A DNA stretch of 64,000 nt from Nymphalis io. Taxonomy: Eukaryota > Arthropoda > Insecta > Lepidoptera > Nymphalidae. The stretch is taken from NCBI RefSeq assembly GCF_905147045.1, contig NC_065904.1, positions 7,812,001-7,876,000 of the forward strand. Direction: 5' to 3'. The translations under genes were made by a program, and so were the position numbers. The notes beneath the pieces were generated by a model. It saw nothing but the letters and a program-made list of their open reading frames with translations, did not search any database and was not told the DNA's origin. Below, in pieces: positions 37,401 through 48,930 of the stretch (position 1 is the stretch's first letter; each line of letters starts with the position of its first letter).

Positions 37401-40400
37401 TGAACTGGCTTTTGATTGGCGTTGTAACTTTGGCAAGCTTATTTTTCTTCGTATTTCCGGTTGGAGAGAGAAGAGTGTTACGCAGAGGAGGGCCCCGGCT
37501 AGCTGGAGAATAAAAATTTTAAAACTTCAAAGATCAACCCATACTAACATAATCATCAGGTTTTATCTATATATTCTTTTAATGTATAATACAGTACAGT
37601 AACAGCCTGTGGATGTCCCACTGCTGGGCTAAGGCCTCCTCTCCTTTTTTTGAGGAGAAGGCTTTTAATGTATGTAAAAACAAAATTCTTTTAAAATAAA
37701 TATTTTTTAAGGCTAAGACTACTTTCTGCATTGAAAAAATATTATAAAAAAATTATATTAATATTATGAATGTGAAAGTAACTCAGTCCTATTTGAAAGG
37801 ACCTATTTTGATGAAATTTGGACTGCTTTTGTAACCCCCTAACACGCGGGCGAATAGAATAGAATATGTAACTCTTTTGGTGTACAATACTGGTGGTAGG
37901 GCTTTGTGCAAGCTCGTCTGGGTAGGTATCGCCCACTCATCAGATATTCTACCGCAAAACAGCAATACTTTGGCTATAAGCGATGGTTGACATTTCTTAC
38001 AATGCCAATGTCTAAGGGCGTTTGGTGACCACTTACCATCAGTCAGGTAGCCCATATGCTCGTCCACCTTCCTATTCTATAAAAAAAAAAATCAATAAAG
38101 CGTACACCAAAAGAGTTACAGAACCATTTTAAACACAAACCAAAAAAACAAAACGAAAACTATTTTGTACAAAAGGCGGTCTTATCGCTAAAAGAGCGAT
38201 CTCTTCCAGACAACCTTTGGGTGAAGGACATTAAATAAATAAATAAAGCGGTAAGGTGTCTCTACTGTATTAATCATCTCAATTTTTTTTTAAATAAATA
38301 TACATAATAACATACATATATAATAAGAATACTAGTACAATAAAATTATTTGTAGTATTAGTATCGTTTTCGTACTTACAAGATACAAAATAACCGTAGC
38401 GACGATGAGAGAGAACATGTCGAAGTCCGTGGTCGTCTCTGTGAGGTACTTGGACATTTCCTCTAGAGATTCCTCGTAGAATTCCTTCGCTATCTTGGCG
38501 GCGCTCTGCTGTCCAGTGACCAAGTAATGGGCGAATTGCGTTTTAGCGCGTTCGAATTGTTTGTAAAATTCTGAAATAACAATGAAAGAATAATAATAAT
38601 AATATCCTGGGACATTTTTCACACACAATCCCAAACTAAGCTTGTACAGAGCTTGTACTATGGCAACCAGACAATTGATACTACATATACTATTTTTCTT
38701 GTGTTAATACATACTTATATAGATAATTACCCCCAGACTCAGGACAAACAGACATGTTCATGCACACAAATGTCTGTCCTGGGTGGGAATCGAAACCACA
38801 ACTTTCGTGAAAGCAAGTATCTACCAATCACACCACCGGCCCGTCTAATGAGAGCGTTAGAGCGTCGTCAAATCCTTATATATTAATGTTTGATTTAAAA
38901 ATTAAATAATCAGCAATATAGTACCAAATATGGCAATACATTTATGTAAATGAGGAAAAGTAATGGACTAAGAATATACCCTTGAGGAATCCCTACATTT
39001 GTTGGAGAACTGCGAGGTCGGTTACCGTTACGATTCGACTGTCAAATTATAAAATATGTTAAATCTGTAAAATATTATTATTGTAATTTTTGTCTTTTTA
39101 CTATTTATTGTTTTGTATTTATGATTCCTGTTCGGTCGAAATAAATGATTTTATTATTATTATTATTATTATTATAAATATCGATTTTTTACTATATTTA
39201 CTATTTTGTACTAATTGAACAATTGAAATAATTTCGATTACGGGTTGATAAAGCTATCTTTTTTGCTTTTAATCTAGACCGAGATTAGTTATCGTGGAAA
39301 CAGTTTATCTTCGATCTTCGATTTTCGATAGATGTAATAGTAAATTGGGCAAAAGCTTCATTTTAATTTAAATAAATACTATTTTTTTTGAAAAGTAAGA
39401 CAAATATATCTTCTTACTCTGTAATTACTATGGAGATCGTTGACGAGGTCGACCAACATTTTTTTTTTACAATTAATAGGCCAGCGTTTGACCGTTGACG
39501 TGCCTGATGTTAAGCATCGACACGGTCTAGGATGTAGCACGCTTGCCGATAAGAAACCTGTTTACTCTGCATTTGAAGTCACCAACATTGTACCTATCAG
39601 GACATATGGACTCAGGCAAAGCATTCCATAGTTTCGCAGTGCGAATGATGAATATTCATTAGATTCAAAGCGCTTCGTACGTAGGCGGGGAATTTCCTGG
39701 CCATCGTTTGCCTGGCCATTCGATAGTAAAAAACATAAAGAGATGATTTCCATTAAATATTACTAATAATAATATAAGTTGAAATGTGACAATCGAACAA
39801 TCTAAATCAATGTAAGAGCCGAGCGGCGTGACGTCGTCTCACCCTTGTCGGTGGCGGGCACGAGGCGCGCGGACCGCTCGGCCAGCACGTGCAGCAGGTA
39901 GAGGTGCTGGCGCGGGTCGGCCGGCAGCAGCGCCGCCAGCACGCGGCCCGCGCTGTCGCCCGGCGGCGGCGCGCCCAGCAGCCACGCCAGCGACGGCGCC
40001 ACGTCCGTCTGCGACACCGTGCCGCCGCCCGCCCTGCGGCACGCCCAGCGTCACGTCTGCCCACCGGCTATTTATTCATTATACGCCACAGGGGTAAACT
40101 AACTCGTGCGGGCAGCGGAAGCCGTCGTTCGAGAGCAAGACGAGGGGCACGAGCAGCTCCGCGGGGGAGGCGCCGCCGTGGCCGCCCGCGTCGCGCATGC
40201 CGTGGTCGCCGCACACCAGCAGGACGGCCTTGCGGTCCTGCGGGCAGGGATGGCAGGGTTTGAACGAGATCGATCAACGGGTTAGGAACTTATTTCACCA
40301 CCTGTGACAGAATTTCAGCCGACACGTGCATGCTTCCTCACAATATTTTCCTTCTCCACTGAGCAGGACATGAGTGATAAATAAAATTAAGCACATAAAT

Positions 40401-43400
40401 AAGCCCCACGCAGACTTCATACCCCTTGTGCTCTGTTTTTACTGAGAAAAGTCACACAGGTCTGGTCAGCAAGACGTCTTGTCGCGCATTGATATTTTAG
40501 GCGACGGTTGCGTTTTGATTCGCGAGCATTAATAACGTAGTTTTTTTTTTTAAATAATATTTTGAAAAATATAAATCGAATACTTCCTTGGAGTTGTATT
40601 ATTTAACATACTGATGACAATAAAAAAAATCAGTGAGAAATCAGTTACAAAAACAGTGGATATTTTGTTTATTTATGTCTATTATTCCTAATTACTTCAA
40701 AAAAATATGAAGCGAAGAGGAAATGTTATGAATTATGTAACTATATATATATATTTTTAAAGATTTTTTTCGATATGAATTATAATGAAAAAAGGTTTTA
40801 AATAAACCCAAACTATCAACGCCTTAAAAATCAATGCTCTAGCTGTCTCTGGTCTTTTTCTGTAAAAAAATTAAATTAAACAAGTATAGTCACCCATTTT
40901 TGCATAGCATTGTATATTTTCTGGACTACGTCGTCCATTTCCAAAAGTTTAGGTTTTATTTTCGGACTCCTCGCTCCTTCCAAGTGTCCGATGTGATCGA
41001 GACCCAAATAGTGGAGGACGAGCAAATCAAACGGGGGTTTCTTTTTCTCATCTGGAGTTAGAATTTTATCGAGATGGCGTGTTACGTTGTTATCGACCTA
41101 GAAATAAAACATATTTCGTTAAAAGTCTAAACATGACAAATTATGATCTCCTTAAAAGCTGTGACACTTCCCAAATTATTTATAATATTAAATGAGCATG
41201 GACATATAAATTTATGTATGTGTATCTGTGTATCTCATATACCTCTAATACTCAGATATATATTGTATATCTATTTACTAATATTGTATTATAAATGTAA
41301 AAGTGAGATTGTTTGTTTTTTTTTTATAGAATAGGTAGGCGGACGACGTACGGATATGTACCACCTGATGGTAAGTGGTCACCAACGCCCATTCAACGAT
41401 GGTTGATATTTCTTACAAAGCCAACCACATTGGCATTGTAAGAAATGTCAACCATCGCTTACATCGCCAATGCGCCACCAACCTTGAGACCTAAGATATT
41501 ATGTCCCTTGTGCCTGTAATTACACTGGCTTGTTTGTTCGTTACACTTTCACGTCTTAACTACTCAACCGTTCATTGTCAAGTTTTGCATTCAAATTGTC
41601 GGTGGTACAGAAAAGGACAAAGGATATTAACACACCTTCCTCCCCATGATACACTGGTGGAAACTAGTATATAATAAATTTCATTGAATATAGTAAGTTT
41701 TCGACACTTACTTCTGTATAATCTGTGACAAAGAACGAAGTGGTGCCATCAGATTCCGTCCACAATCCAGGAAATAGTCTGAGCCACGTGTCGTCGCCGT
41801 ACATGACGGTGCGACGGCCCTTCGCCGCCGCGACTCGCAACACGCTATCACCGACCACTGCGGGAGCGCCGAAGTTCAACGCTACATCCGCAAACGTCGA
41901 TACACTTCCAGTCATCATAGCCTGAAGCACGATACAACGAATTTGTTAAAATAAAAAACTAAAATATTTTCTATTACAACCATTATCAATAAGCATGATC
42001 ATATTGTATGTGATTTGTTTGTTTGACAGTCTTTTCATAAATTAAAAGTAAAAAGTAAAGTAGCAAATCATTATAAAGAATCATCACACAAATTTGTACA
42101 GGGAAATAATATTGCTATCTCTTTCACATGTGTGGGCTTAAAAAAAGATAGCAAGTATTTTGTTTTGTCAAATTAAATTTGTTCATAGGTTGAGTTTAAG
42201 TCCACTTTAAGTTCATGAAAATTACATGCAATGATGCTATGTCATTTTTTTTTTCATGACACCATTTCTACATTGGCATTTGTGACTTTACTTACTTTTT
42301 TCTAAGGCAATTTTTAGGAAAAGACTTAAATTTATATTATATGTAACTAGCGCTGTGATTGTTCATGCAAAACAAAACTATGTACACGCTGAAATAACTC
42401 TTAATTACAAGCAATAATGTCAACAATTGCTTATTCAATATTATATTAAATACAACATTTAGATACATTGCTCATTTGATGATTACGTAAAATGAAATAT
42501 AGATTTTATGAAAAAAAAATTGTTAATTTCTAATAATGATTTTCTATTTTAATTGATACTACATAAAGTTTTATTAAATAACATTAATCTAAAGCCTATT
42601 CCAAGTACAGAAGAAGAAAAGAAAATTAAAAAAAGTCATTTATTTGATATAATTGCTCAATTATCATGAATAATTGCATAATTGATGAGGAATAGTAGAT
42701 CAATGACTTTTTAAAAGCTAGCGTAGTTGTTATTGGAACTTTTGAAGCAAAATTAAAGAGAATATAAGCAGAACAGTCTATTTAAATACTTATACATTAT
42801 TTTAAATTGTTTTAGTTGCATTATTAATACAGGTATAATAACCAATAACTATTAAACTGCTTTACATACCAGAGCTATTAGCATGGAATATATAAATCTA
42901 AGGTTTGTTTATCTTCACTCTTTCTTCGAATGAAAAAAGGTTTTATTTCAGTAGTAACTGATAAAATGTTAAATGAGTGTAATGGCCAAAATAATGATAG
43001 GTATGGTGCTAAATATTGTAGTGTCATTTAATCACAATACCAAAGAAAAAACTTTTTTGAACATAATTATATTGAAGAATATTTGTGCATCAAAAAATAC
43101 AGATTATATATAAAAAAAAAAAACACAAATTGTTTTTTCTTTGGCACCAGCACCAAAAATAAAGCAACATGATATAATTACAAAAAGTGACACTTGCAAA
43201 GATATCCCTCCAGAAGTTTATTGTGCGCCTCCACTGTGCCTTTTCCTTCTTTCTGTCTGGTGACTGTGTAATATTTTGTGTATTAAATATAATGATTTTA
43301 TAATAACAATATACAAATAATTCTTATAATTATTGTTTCTTAGCAATTATTTTTCTCAAAAAACAAGTAAAACATTTAAACTTTTTCTTTGGTTGTGTGA

Positions 43401-44033
43401 CTACATAAAACAACTTTATAATTTATATTTATTTATATAAACTACATTCAGATTAAATATGAACTTAATTATTTTATATTAAAAATTTGCAAAATAACTG
43501 AATACCAATATAATGCGTTACCTTAATCCTTGGCATGGTAACTGTGGGAGGTTCAGCAACAGACACATAAAGGCATGCTGACTTATTTTTTACAAGTTCT
43601 CCAGTGAATGGCATGTACTCCTCTGTCGCAAAGTCATATCTTAAACCGTCTATCACCATCAGAATTACACTATTTTCACCAGAATTGTATACTTGTTGGC
43701 CATCAATACTAAAATTTATACATGTCTATTCAGTTATTTTTGGTTAGCTAAGAAATTAAACAATGAATTTTAAAAATAGAATGATAATTGGTTTTTTTCA
43801 AACTTATTAAAATATTCATAACTAATAACACATGCTTTATACTTTACAGATATCTACTCTTTAAATATAACTCACCTTACTCCATTAATAACATTTGGTA
43901 AATCATCCATAGTGGCCAGTTTGCCTGAATGATATTTCAATGGGAAAAAACCATATAGAAATAGGCATAAGGCTGCCAAGGCCGTTATTAGCAACCAAAG
44001 GCTTGTCCATCGATGCTGAAGCCAGTGCAACAT
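31454..44033 (-). CDS. PIGG: GPI ethanolamine phosphate transferase 2 (PIG-G)
   Basis: Twelve coding exons on the minus strand: 44033-43876, 43708-43522, 41921-41712, 41097-40894, 40237-40104, 40033-39843, 38570-38380, 37502-36916, 36558-36446, 35151-34544, 32954-32782 and 31709-31454. Together they give 3012 nt with no frame break, 1003 residues (human 983). The ER enzyme adds ethanolamine phosphate to the second mannose of GPI anchors, working with PIG-F. Order: an N-terminal membrane anchor (about 11-30); a luminal alkaline-phosphatase-like domain with [10 protein letters not shown] (metal Asp), [10 protein letters not shown] (active-site Thr), [22 protein letters not shown] and CGDHGM; then from about 405 many membrane spans, with [16 protein letters not shown] and [16 protein letters not shown]. 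Exons 5, 6 and 11 are very GC-rich. The exon 11 donor (gtcggt) is weak but forced by phase. Confidence 0.95.
32157..32310 (-). repeat. SINE-1 remnant
   Basis: Diverged blocks of the SINE-1 3' half (acgatttcggttacggcaac; tctgataggacggcggatcg) in PIGG intron 11. The tRNA-like head is not recognisable. Confidence 0.5.
32421..32726 (+). repeat. R3 family, complete copy
   Basis: Full length from ctggtggtagagctctgtgc to ccttcgtattctataaaaaa, in PIGG intron 11. A short internal duplication of the gggtgagtg region distinguishes it from other copies. Confidence 0.9.
33795..33862. repeat. (TA)n microsatellite
   Basis: Interrupted TA repeats in PIGG intron 10, with short breaks (acttatat, cttaaatatg). 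Likely length-polymorphic. Just upstream, tgctacatacagttgcccgtg near 33690 resembles a dispersed lepidopteran repeat that I cannot classify. Confidence 0.85.
35520..35873 (-). repeat. SINE-1 (tRNA-derived), complete copy with target duplication
   Basis: Read on the minus strand it begins gactgcctcgttggtctagt, with Pol III A-box-like TGGTCTAGTGG and B-box GGTTCAATTCC, so it is tRNA-derived. A perfect 17-bp target duplication, atttatttatttatata, flanks it at 35492-35508 and 35874-35890. It lies in PIGG intron 9, immediately beside a SINE-2 copy. Confidence 0.9.
35891..36155 (+). repeat. SINE-2 (tRNA-derived), 5'-truncated copy
   Basis: Starts inside the tRNA-like head (gttaaccgatgaacgtgggt) and runs to the family tail cccagcagtgggacatttac. 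The SINE-1 copy abuts its truncated 5' end, so one insertion probably removed or preceded the missing head. Confidence 0.88.
36705..36870 (-). repeat. R3 family, old fragment
   Basis: Diverged reverse copy in PIGG intron 8, with recognisable blocks cttgatgttatatcccctgt and attacactggcttctctttt. Confidence 0.6.
37593..37666 (-). repeat. SINE-2 tail fragment
   Basis: Reverse 3' end, cagtaacagcctgtggatgt then ccactgctgggctaaggcct, in PIGG intron 7. Confidence 0.8.
37868..38119. repeat. 18-bp inverted repeat bracketing an R3 insertion
   Basis: gtaactcttttggtgtac at 37868-37885 and its exact reverse complement at 38102-38119 enclose an R3 copy (37888-38091, internally deleted). Upstream sequence at 37755-37850 (attatgaatgtgaaagtaac, attttgatgaaatttgg) belongs to another common lepidopteran repeat, so R3 appears nested in an older element. 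Confidence 0.8.
37888..38091 (+). repeat. R3 family, internally deleted copy
   Basis: Has the family head (actggtggtagggctttgtg) and tail (ccttcctattctataaaaaa) but lacks about 90 bases in the middle, between cagcaatactttg and gctataagcgatgg. Confidence 0.88.
38165..38215 (-). repeat. Dispersed repeat D
   Basis: ggcggtcttatcgctaaaag and gagcgatctcttccagacaa match the block at 29.7 kb; PIGG intron 7. Confidence 0.55.
39149..39178. repeat. (TTA)n microsatellite
   Basis: Perfect TTA/ATT trinucleotide run of about nine units in PIGG intron 6. Confidence 0.85.
39462..39728 (-). mobile_element. 5'-truncated copy of the FKBP8-intron LINE family
   Basis: Reverse copy of the LINE 3' end in PIGG intron 6. 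It starts with the A-tail (as a T-run) at 39462, then aattaataggccagcgtttg, the 3' UTR, and about 190 bases of ORF2 C-terminus ([12 protein letters not shown] readable on the minus strand). Truncation only 270 bp from the end is typical of target-primed reverse transcription. Confidence 0.88.
39843..40237 (-). other. GC-rich exon pair 5-6 of PIGG
   Basis: Exon 5 (40237-40104) carries the conserved CGDHGM metal site and exon 6 (40033-39843) the [13 protein letters not shown] block; only 70 bp of intron separates them. Both are saturated with G/C at third positions, unlike exons 1, 2 and 7-10, and throw up false frames on both strands. Confidence 0.85.
40297..40425 (-). repeat. SINE-2, old diverged copy
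   Basis: Reverse blocks cctgtgacagaatttcagcc, cttcctcacaatattttcct and aaattaagcacataaataag correspond to the SINE-2 body; PIGG intron 4. Confidence 0.6.
41319..41530 (-). repeat. R3 family copy with internal inverted duplication
   Basis: Reverse copy in PIGG intron 3, 5' part missing. Bases 41397-41424 are an inverted copy of 41430-41457 (28 bases, about two mismatches, 5-base spacer), which other R3 copies lack. The flanks (attgtattataaatgtaaaa to the left, cactttcacgtcttaactac to the right) are the two halves of a different repeat, so R3 inserted into it; ttgtttgtt is a possible target duplication. Confidence 0.85.
41922..43521 (-). other. PIGG intron 2
   Basis: 1.6 kb, AT-rich. No coding sequence, repeat family or structured element recognised. 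Confidence 0.6.
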
Positions 44034-45233
44034 AATTTTGAATTCGCTTATTCGCCGGTGTTGTTAACACGTTTAACCACGCACTTTCAATACTCGTGTG
44101 TTTCGTATCTACACAATCTTCCCCACTAATAAATGAAGTAATACACACTTATTACTTCATTTGTAACATTATCAGTATATCAGAATATTTTTGCAAGATA
44201 AGCTTGATCGGCTCAATTGCTGGTTTATTTTGTTTACGTTTTAAATTAAAGGTGGTACTGGGCGACGGTGTAAGGTATTTATATACGTGATGTGTGAAAA
44301 TCGTATTGAAATTATGCAATTACTTCACATTTTATCCAAAATAATTAATAGGATTTAAAACAATTGATTATTGAAGATGCAGTTTGGTCCATGCATGTTT
44401 TTTATAAAATGTCAACTAACTTATTGATATTTAGATTTTTGACAGCTATCAATGTCAGTAATATTGTGATCCATTAAACTTTAATAATTAAATTAGAAAA
44501 GTTTTTAATTATTAGCAAAAATAAATCATATTTTTTTAAATATACACGTGTGTTGTTTGGGTGTAGCCTTCTTAAAATCGCCTTCTTAAGAAAATAAACG
44601 TCCGAAAGTAAAACTGAAATGCTAACTGCATTTTCTGAATACTGCATTCACAATTGCAGTCAGCAGCGCCATCTAGACATGCGTAACGATGCGCTGCGCC
44701 GTGCAGTTGCGCCAGCTCAGTTAACAGCGTCGGTGTGTTAGTTAATCATCTTTAAAATGTGTTGGCTTACAGCGCATGATTGATGATAATTAATATTGTA
44801 ATAATAATCGTAAATAATTTCATTTTATTGCATTTTGCTCGAGTCTGTTTTCAGGTTTATGCCCAATGCGTATAATACAAATAAGCTCTGCACTAGTTAG
44901 TAAGCTTATATTGTAATATGAGGTGTTTTTTTCTAAGAAGAAATAAAGAAAGATTTAATATTATTATGATTTTTTTTTTAAAACGTAAAGCCATTGCATT
45001 GAAATAGTCATTGCAGAACTTGGATATGAGATTGTAGTATACGTATAGCATTATTTGAAATAATGTTTGTAGATGTATCATTGAGTATGTATGTACCATT
45101 TAAACATCTGAATCTAATAAATATATTTTTGTTTGAAGTGGCTTTAAGGTACATGTATACTAGATTAGAATTTTTTAACTTGGTAAAACTTATTTATCAC
45201 TGTACTTATCTAAACTTATTCTTAGGGCCAACT
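44034..45233. promoter_or_regulatory. PIGG upstream region
   Basis: Contains the PIGG promoter by position; no TATA box assigned. A 13-bp perfect inverted repeat, aaatgaagtaata / tattacttcattt (44131-44143, 44150-44162), lies about 100 bp 5' of the PIGG ATG. A GC-rich patch at 44660-44720 (gcgccatctagacatgcgta) may mark a start region. No gene found. Confidence 0.4.
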
Positions 45234-45660
45234 ACGAGGGGTGGTCAAAAGGGGAGGGGCGGTAATATAATCGAATAATATTTTTTCTTTTCAATATATC
45301 CACACTTAATTTTTGTCTAGGCCTTCAAAATTGCCGAATTAACTTCTTTATTGACGATGAATCATCATTAATCAAAAAAATCCACGAAGTTCTTTTATTG
45401 TTTTTGGAAATAAATAATAATCCGAGGGAGCTAGGTCTGTACTATAGGTAGATGATTTGTTGTTTTGTAACCACATTTTTGCAAGGCAGCCATTGTAACA
45501 TGGCTCTTGTGAACGGGTGCGTTGGCTTGCAAAACCAGTACACCTCGAGTCCATATTCCTCGGTTTTTTGGCTTGAAGGCACCTTTTAATTTTCCAGTAG
45601 AGTGGCATAGTATCCACGTGTGATATTCAATCATTTTTCGTTGAATTGATTAACAAAATC
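45234..45660 (-). pseudogene. mariner transposase remnant
   Basis: Minus-strand C-terminal third of a mariner-type transposase in two frames. One covers about 45634-45450 (NAPVHKSHVTMAALQKCGYK) and the other about 45480-45372 (TDLAPSDYYLFPKTIKELRG), a shift of one frame. The second catalytic Asp, normally in HDNAP, is replaced (LQANAP), while the third, in APSDYYLF, is kept. The likely terminal repeat tacgaggggtggtcaaaa begins at 45234. The 5' two thirds of the element are absent. Confidence 0.85.
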
Positions 45661-48082
45661 GTAGTAGGATTGAATTCACAGCTACGTAAAGATTTTAATC
45701 ATTACCATATTTACCAATTGTGTACTTACAAGAAATTTTACGGCAAATTTAATATTTACCTACAAATCAATTTCATATTTAAAATACGTGATATAATTCA
45801 TTGCCATATTTACATCAAATATAACCAATTAAATTAGTGTTCAAAATTTCATGATTCTACATTCTTAAGAAGAAATAATAAAAGTTGAATGTCATGCTAA
45901 ATGACATGAGTCTTATAATGGAAGAACTTCATCGTAATTTAATTTATCAACTACAATATATTAGTTTATTCTAACAAGTGTGCTACACCGACAAGTCATT
46001 GCACATAAGAAACAAAATTAAAAGTCCATAGGATACATTTTAAATAATATATATTTAAATAACAATATATATATTGCGAAGCTGGATAAGTTACACGTCA
46101 AACACATCTATGATTAATGTACGAATGACAACAAACCAATTACCTACTGCAGTTCTCGATTATGCTACTGTTTACAAAACGTGGTCTTCCACGTATTAGT
46201 ACCCATATTTCGTTTACTGGTAGGTAGATATCTTAAGTCATTCGATATTAAGAAAATGTTATATCTCTATCAAGGTACTCAATTCAATAATTGATATTAT
46301 TGCACATTCCATCGTAAGAATTTTTAATAATTATAAGTTTTTTCAGTGTTATACTACATAACATAATGAACTATTTAAAACCTTTATCCCAATATAGCCC
46401 TATCATAGTAACGATTTTTTAAATTTTAATCAAATGTTAGTGCATACATTTTATTATAATCATTGAGTTTATGTGGTTCCTCAGAAACTTTAACACAAAT
46501 CTCTTTCAGTTTCTTATCTCTTAACACCGGAATTGTCGGAATGAATTAACTTGTAGCTGATTAGGTATGTTTTAGTGATAAATCTACTTTGAACGGCTGA
46601 TTAATTGCTTAATCAATTGTCATCGCTCATCACTAAACGTCACACTTCGTCGAAATCAGATTGGATATTTAAAGGAATTTCGTTTGACAATACGAAACTA
46701 AATTAAGTATCTGTATCACTTGTTCATTGCCGCCCACCATTCCTGAACTGTTTATTCTCGAAAGACACCTACTGTTTTGAATGTATAATTATTTTTTCAG
46801 TCATGTACATACGTCATATACTACAGTGAGCATATTTTTTTATAAAATAAAATTTTAATGTAGTGTAACAAATTTAATCTATATGGTTTTTTAATTCTCG
46901 AATAATATTTTTTGTAGACAATTATAAATAAATATTATAAGGAATGATTTTAAGTACCTAAATAGTTCGCTAACGGCTCACGTATTTTCTTCGTTAGTGT
47001 TAGAAAATTCCAATAATCTTTCACGATTAAATATGGAGAGGATATGAAATGTAATCTATCCTATAAAATAGACGCTTACTAAATTTATTAAAAACTCACT
47101 GAATTTAGATTCTTTGATGATTTGGCCTAGTACTTGATAATAATGCTATAGATAGCGAGGTGCTTGGTTGGAAAGACCCAAAAACGCGTCTTTCAAACCA
47201 AATTTTGTCTCTAAATTCCTTCCGGTCATGTTGGATCATGAGAGTGCACTCGTGTTTCCATACCATTAACAAAATCAAAATTAACGATTAAATTTAATTT
47301 TGTCTCCTGTAAATAACAGGTAGAATGGTGTTATTATAATATTCAAGTTCAAGGTGCGCCGCTGAATCATTTCAGTGTGGGTCGCAGAAAAGTTCTATTT
47401 AAATCCGTTCTGAAATCTCGCACCGTAGTCTTACGAGCACTACGCAGCGCGCGCCTGCAACGAAACAAAACACTAAAAGGTACCAGAGTGTTTTTTTTTT
47501 AAATTATTATCATCGATTATTTAGTGCTTAAAACAAACAAAATAAGGCTGTATTTAATTTTTTTTCTCGTAAGTCAATATTTAGAAGTATCATGAATTCG
47601 TTTAAAATTTTAATTTACGTTGTTTTAAAAAAATATATGTTTTAATTTGTGCATTTTAACTATCTTGGTAATGTGTATGAAATACATAATTAATACCTCT
47701 TCAAATAAATAAATTAAAACGCTTAATTATATATTGTAATTGTCATAATAATAGGAAAACAAATCGAAATAAACTAATGACTCATTGAATATTTATTAAT
47801 AAATGAACTATTTTTATCTGTGACAAAAGTAAGATTTGACTCGAAAGTTATTATCGTAAAGAAATTTAGTTCAGTCTGTTGCATCAGATCTAAAACTGTT
47901 TCCAGGTGAATCACTAGTGGAATCGTTCCAGACGTTTGTCTTTACAATAATCTCTATTTCAACTTCGTCTTAGTACAGATTTGCAAAACAAACAAACCAG
48001 GCGTAGCTATTATTCTAAATAGCTTTCGAAATTAAAAGTAAAGTTTTAATTAAAATTAAATTAAATTTTTAATTTAAATTAA
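45661..48082. other. AT-rich intergenic stretch
   Basis: No gene recognised. A less AT-rich patch at 47380-47480 has tatttaaat (47396-47404) and a possible splice donor aaaag/gtacca at 47479, which may be an untranslated first exon of the downstream small heat-shock gene. Confidence 0.4.
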
Positions 48083-48256
48083 AGTGTAATTACATGCACA
48101 AGGGACATAAAATCTTAGTTCCCAAGGTTGGTGGCGCATTGGCTATAAGCGATGGTTGACATTTCTTACAATGCCAATGTCTAAGAGCGTTTGGTGACCA
48201 CTTACCATCAGGTGGTCCATATGCTCGTCCACCTTCCTATTCTATAAAAAAAAAAA
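48083..48256 (+). repeat. R3 family, 5'-truncated copy
   Basis: Begins mid-element (gtgtaattacatgcacaagg) and ends with the family tail and an A-run. Confidence 0.88.
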
Positions 48257-48930
48257 ATTAAGCACGGGTGACTTGATAACCAGTCTATTTGTTTTAAACG
48301 TCTGAATTCAAATAAGCGTTGGTTTATTATTGAATAAAAAAGAGTTGTCTTTTTAAATACAGAATTGGACTCACGTAAATCGATTATTATAAGTTTTTAT
48401 TTTTGTTTTTAATTATGCACATTAATATTAAAAAAAAAACAGTGTAACAAAAACCATATTATTTATTACGACTATGAATACATTCAATTTTGATAATTTA
48501 GTTTGCCACTTACTTATATTATTATTTTTTAAAGACGACAGCACATTCTCATTCTGTCTCAATTACTTTAAATACATATTGATACTGATATTAATATTTC
48601 TGTAAGTTTTTACTGTAGTTCTGTAATATTTAATGAGGTAATAATAATAATAACAATGTTCTTAATTTAATATGTAGCATTACGTAGATTTGATGGACGC
48701 TGTTCATCGCCAAAAATACGCGCTACGAAAACAAACGATCGGTCGTGAGTGATGTTCATCGCTCACGTCAAAATAATGCATGCAATATTAGTTTCTTACA
48801 TAATTTGAACACGTATCAGTATTATCATGTAAAATATATATAATTTTATGCTTTCATTCTAATTCTATAATATATTTTTGAATACGATCGTGTATTGTTC
48901 GTTTGAAAAGCAAAATGATATTTATTTTAG

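Noticed and set aside
39802..40277. Multiple Arg/Ala/Pro-rich frames on both strands
   Set aside because: Shadows of PIGG exons 5 and 6, where GC saturation opens all frames.
44131..44162. Hairpin upstream of PIGG as a transcription terminator
   Set aside because: A 13-bp AT-rich inverted repeat is common by chance in this DNA, and bacterial-style terminators do not apply to a nuclear gene.
47380..47410. Heat-shock elements upstream of l(2)efl
   Set aside because: gaaaagttc has a 3-base rather than the canonical 2-base gap between GAA and TTC, and no trimeric array was found.
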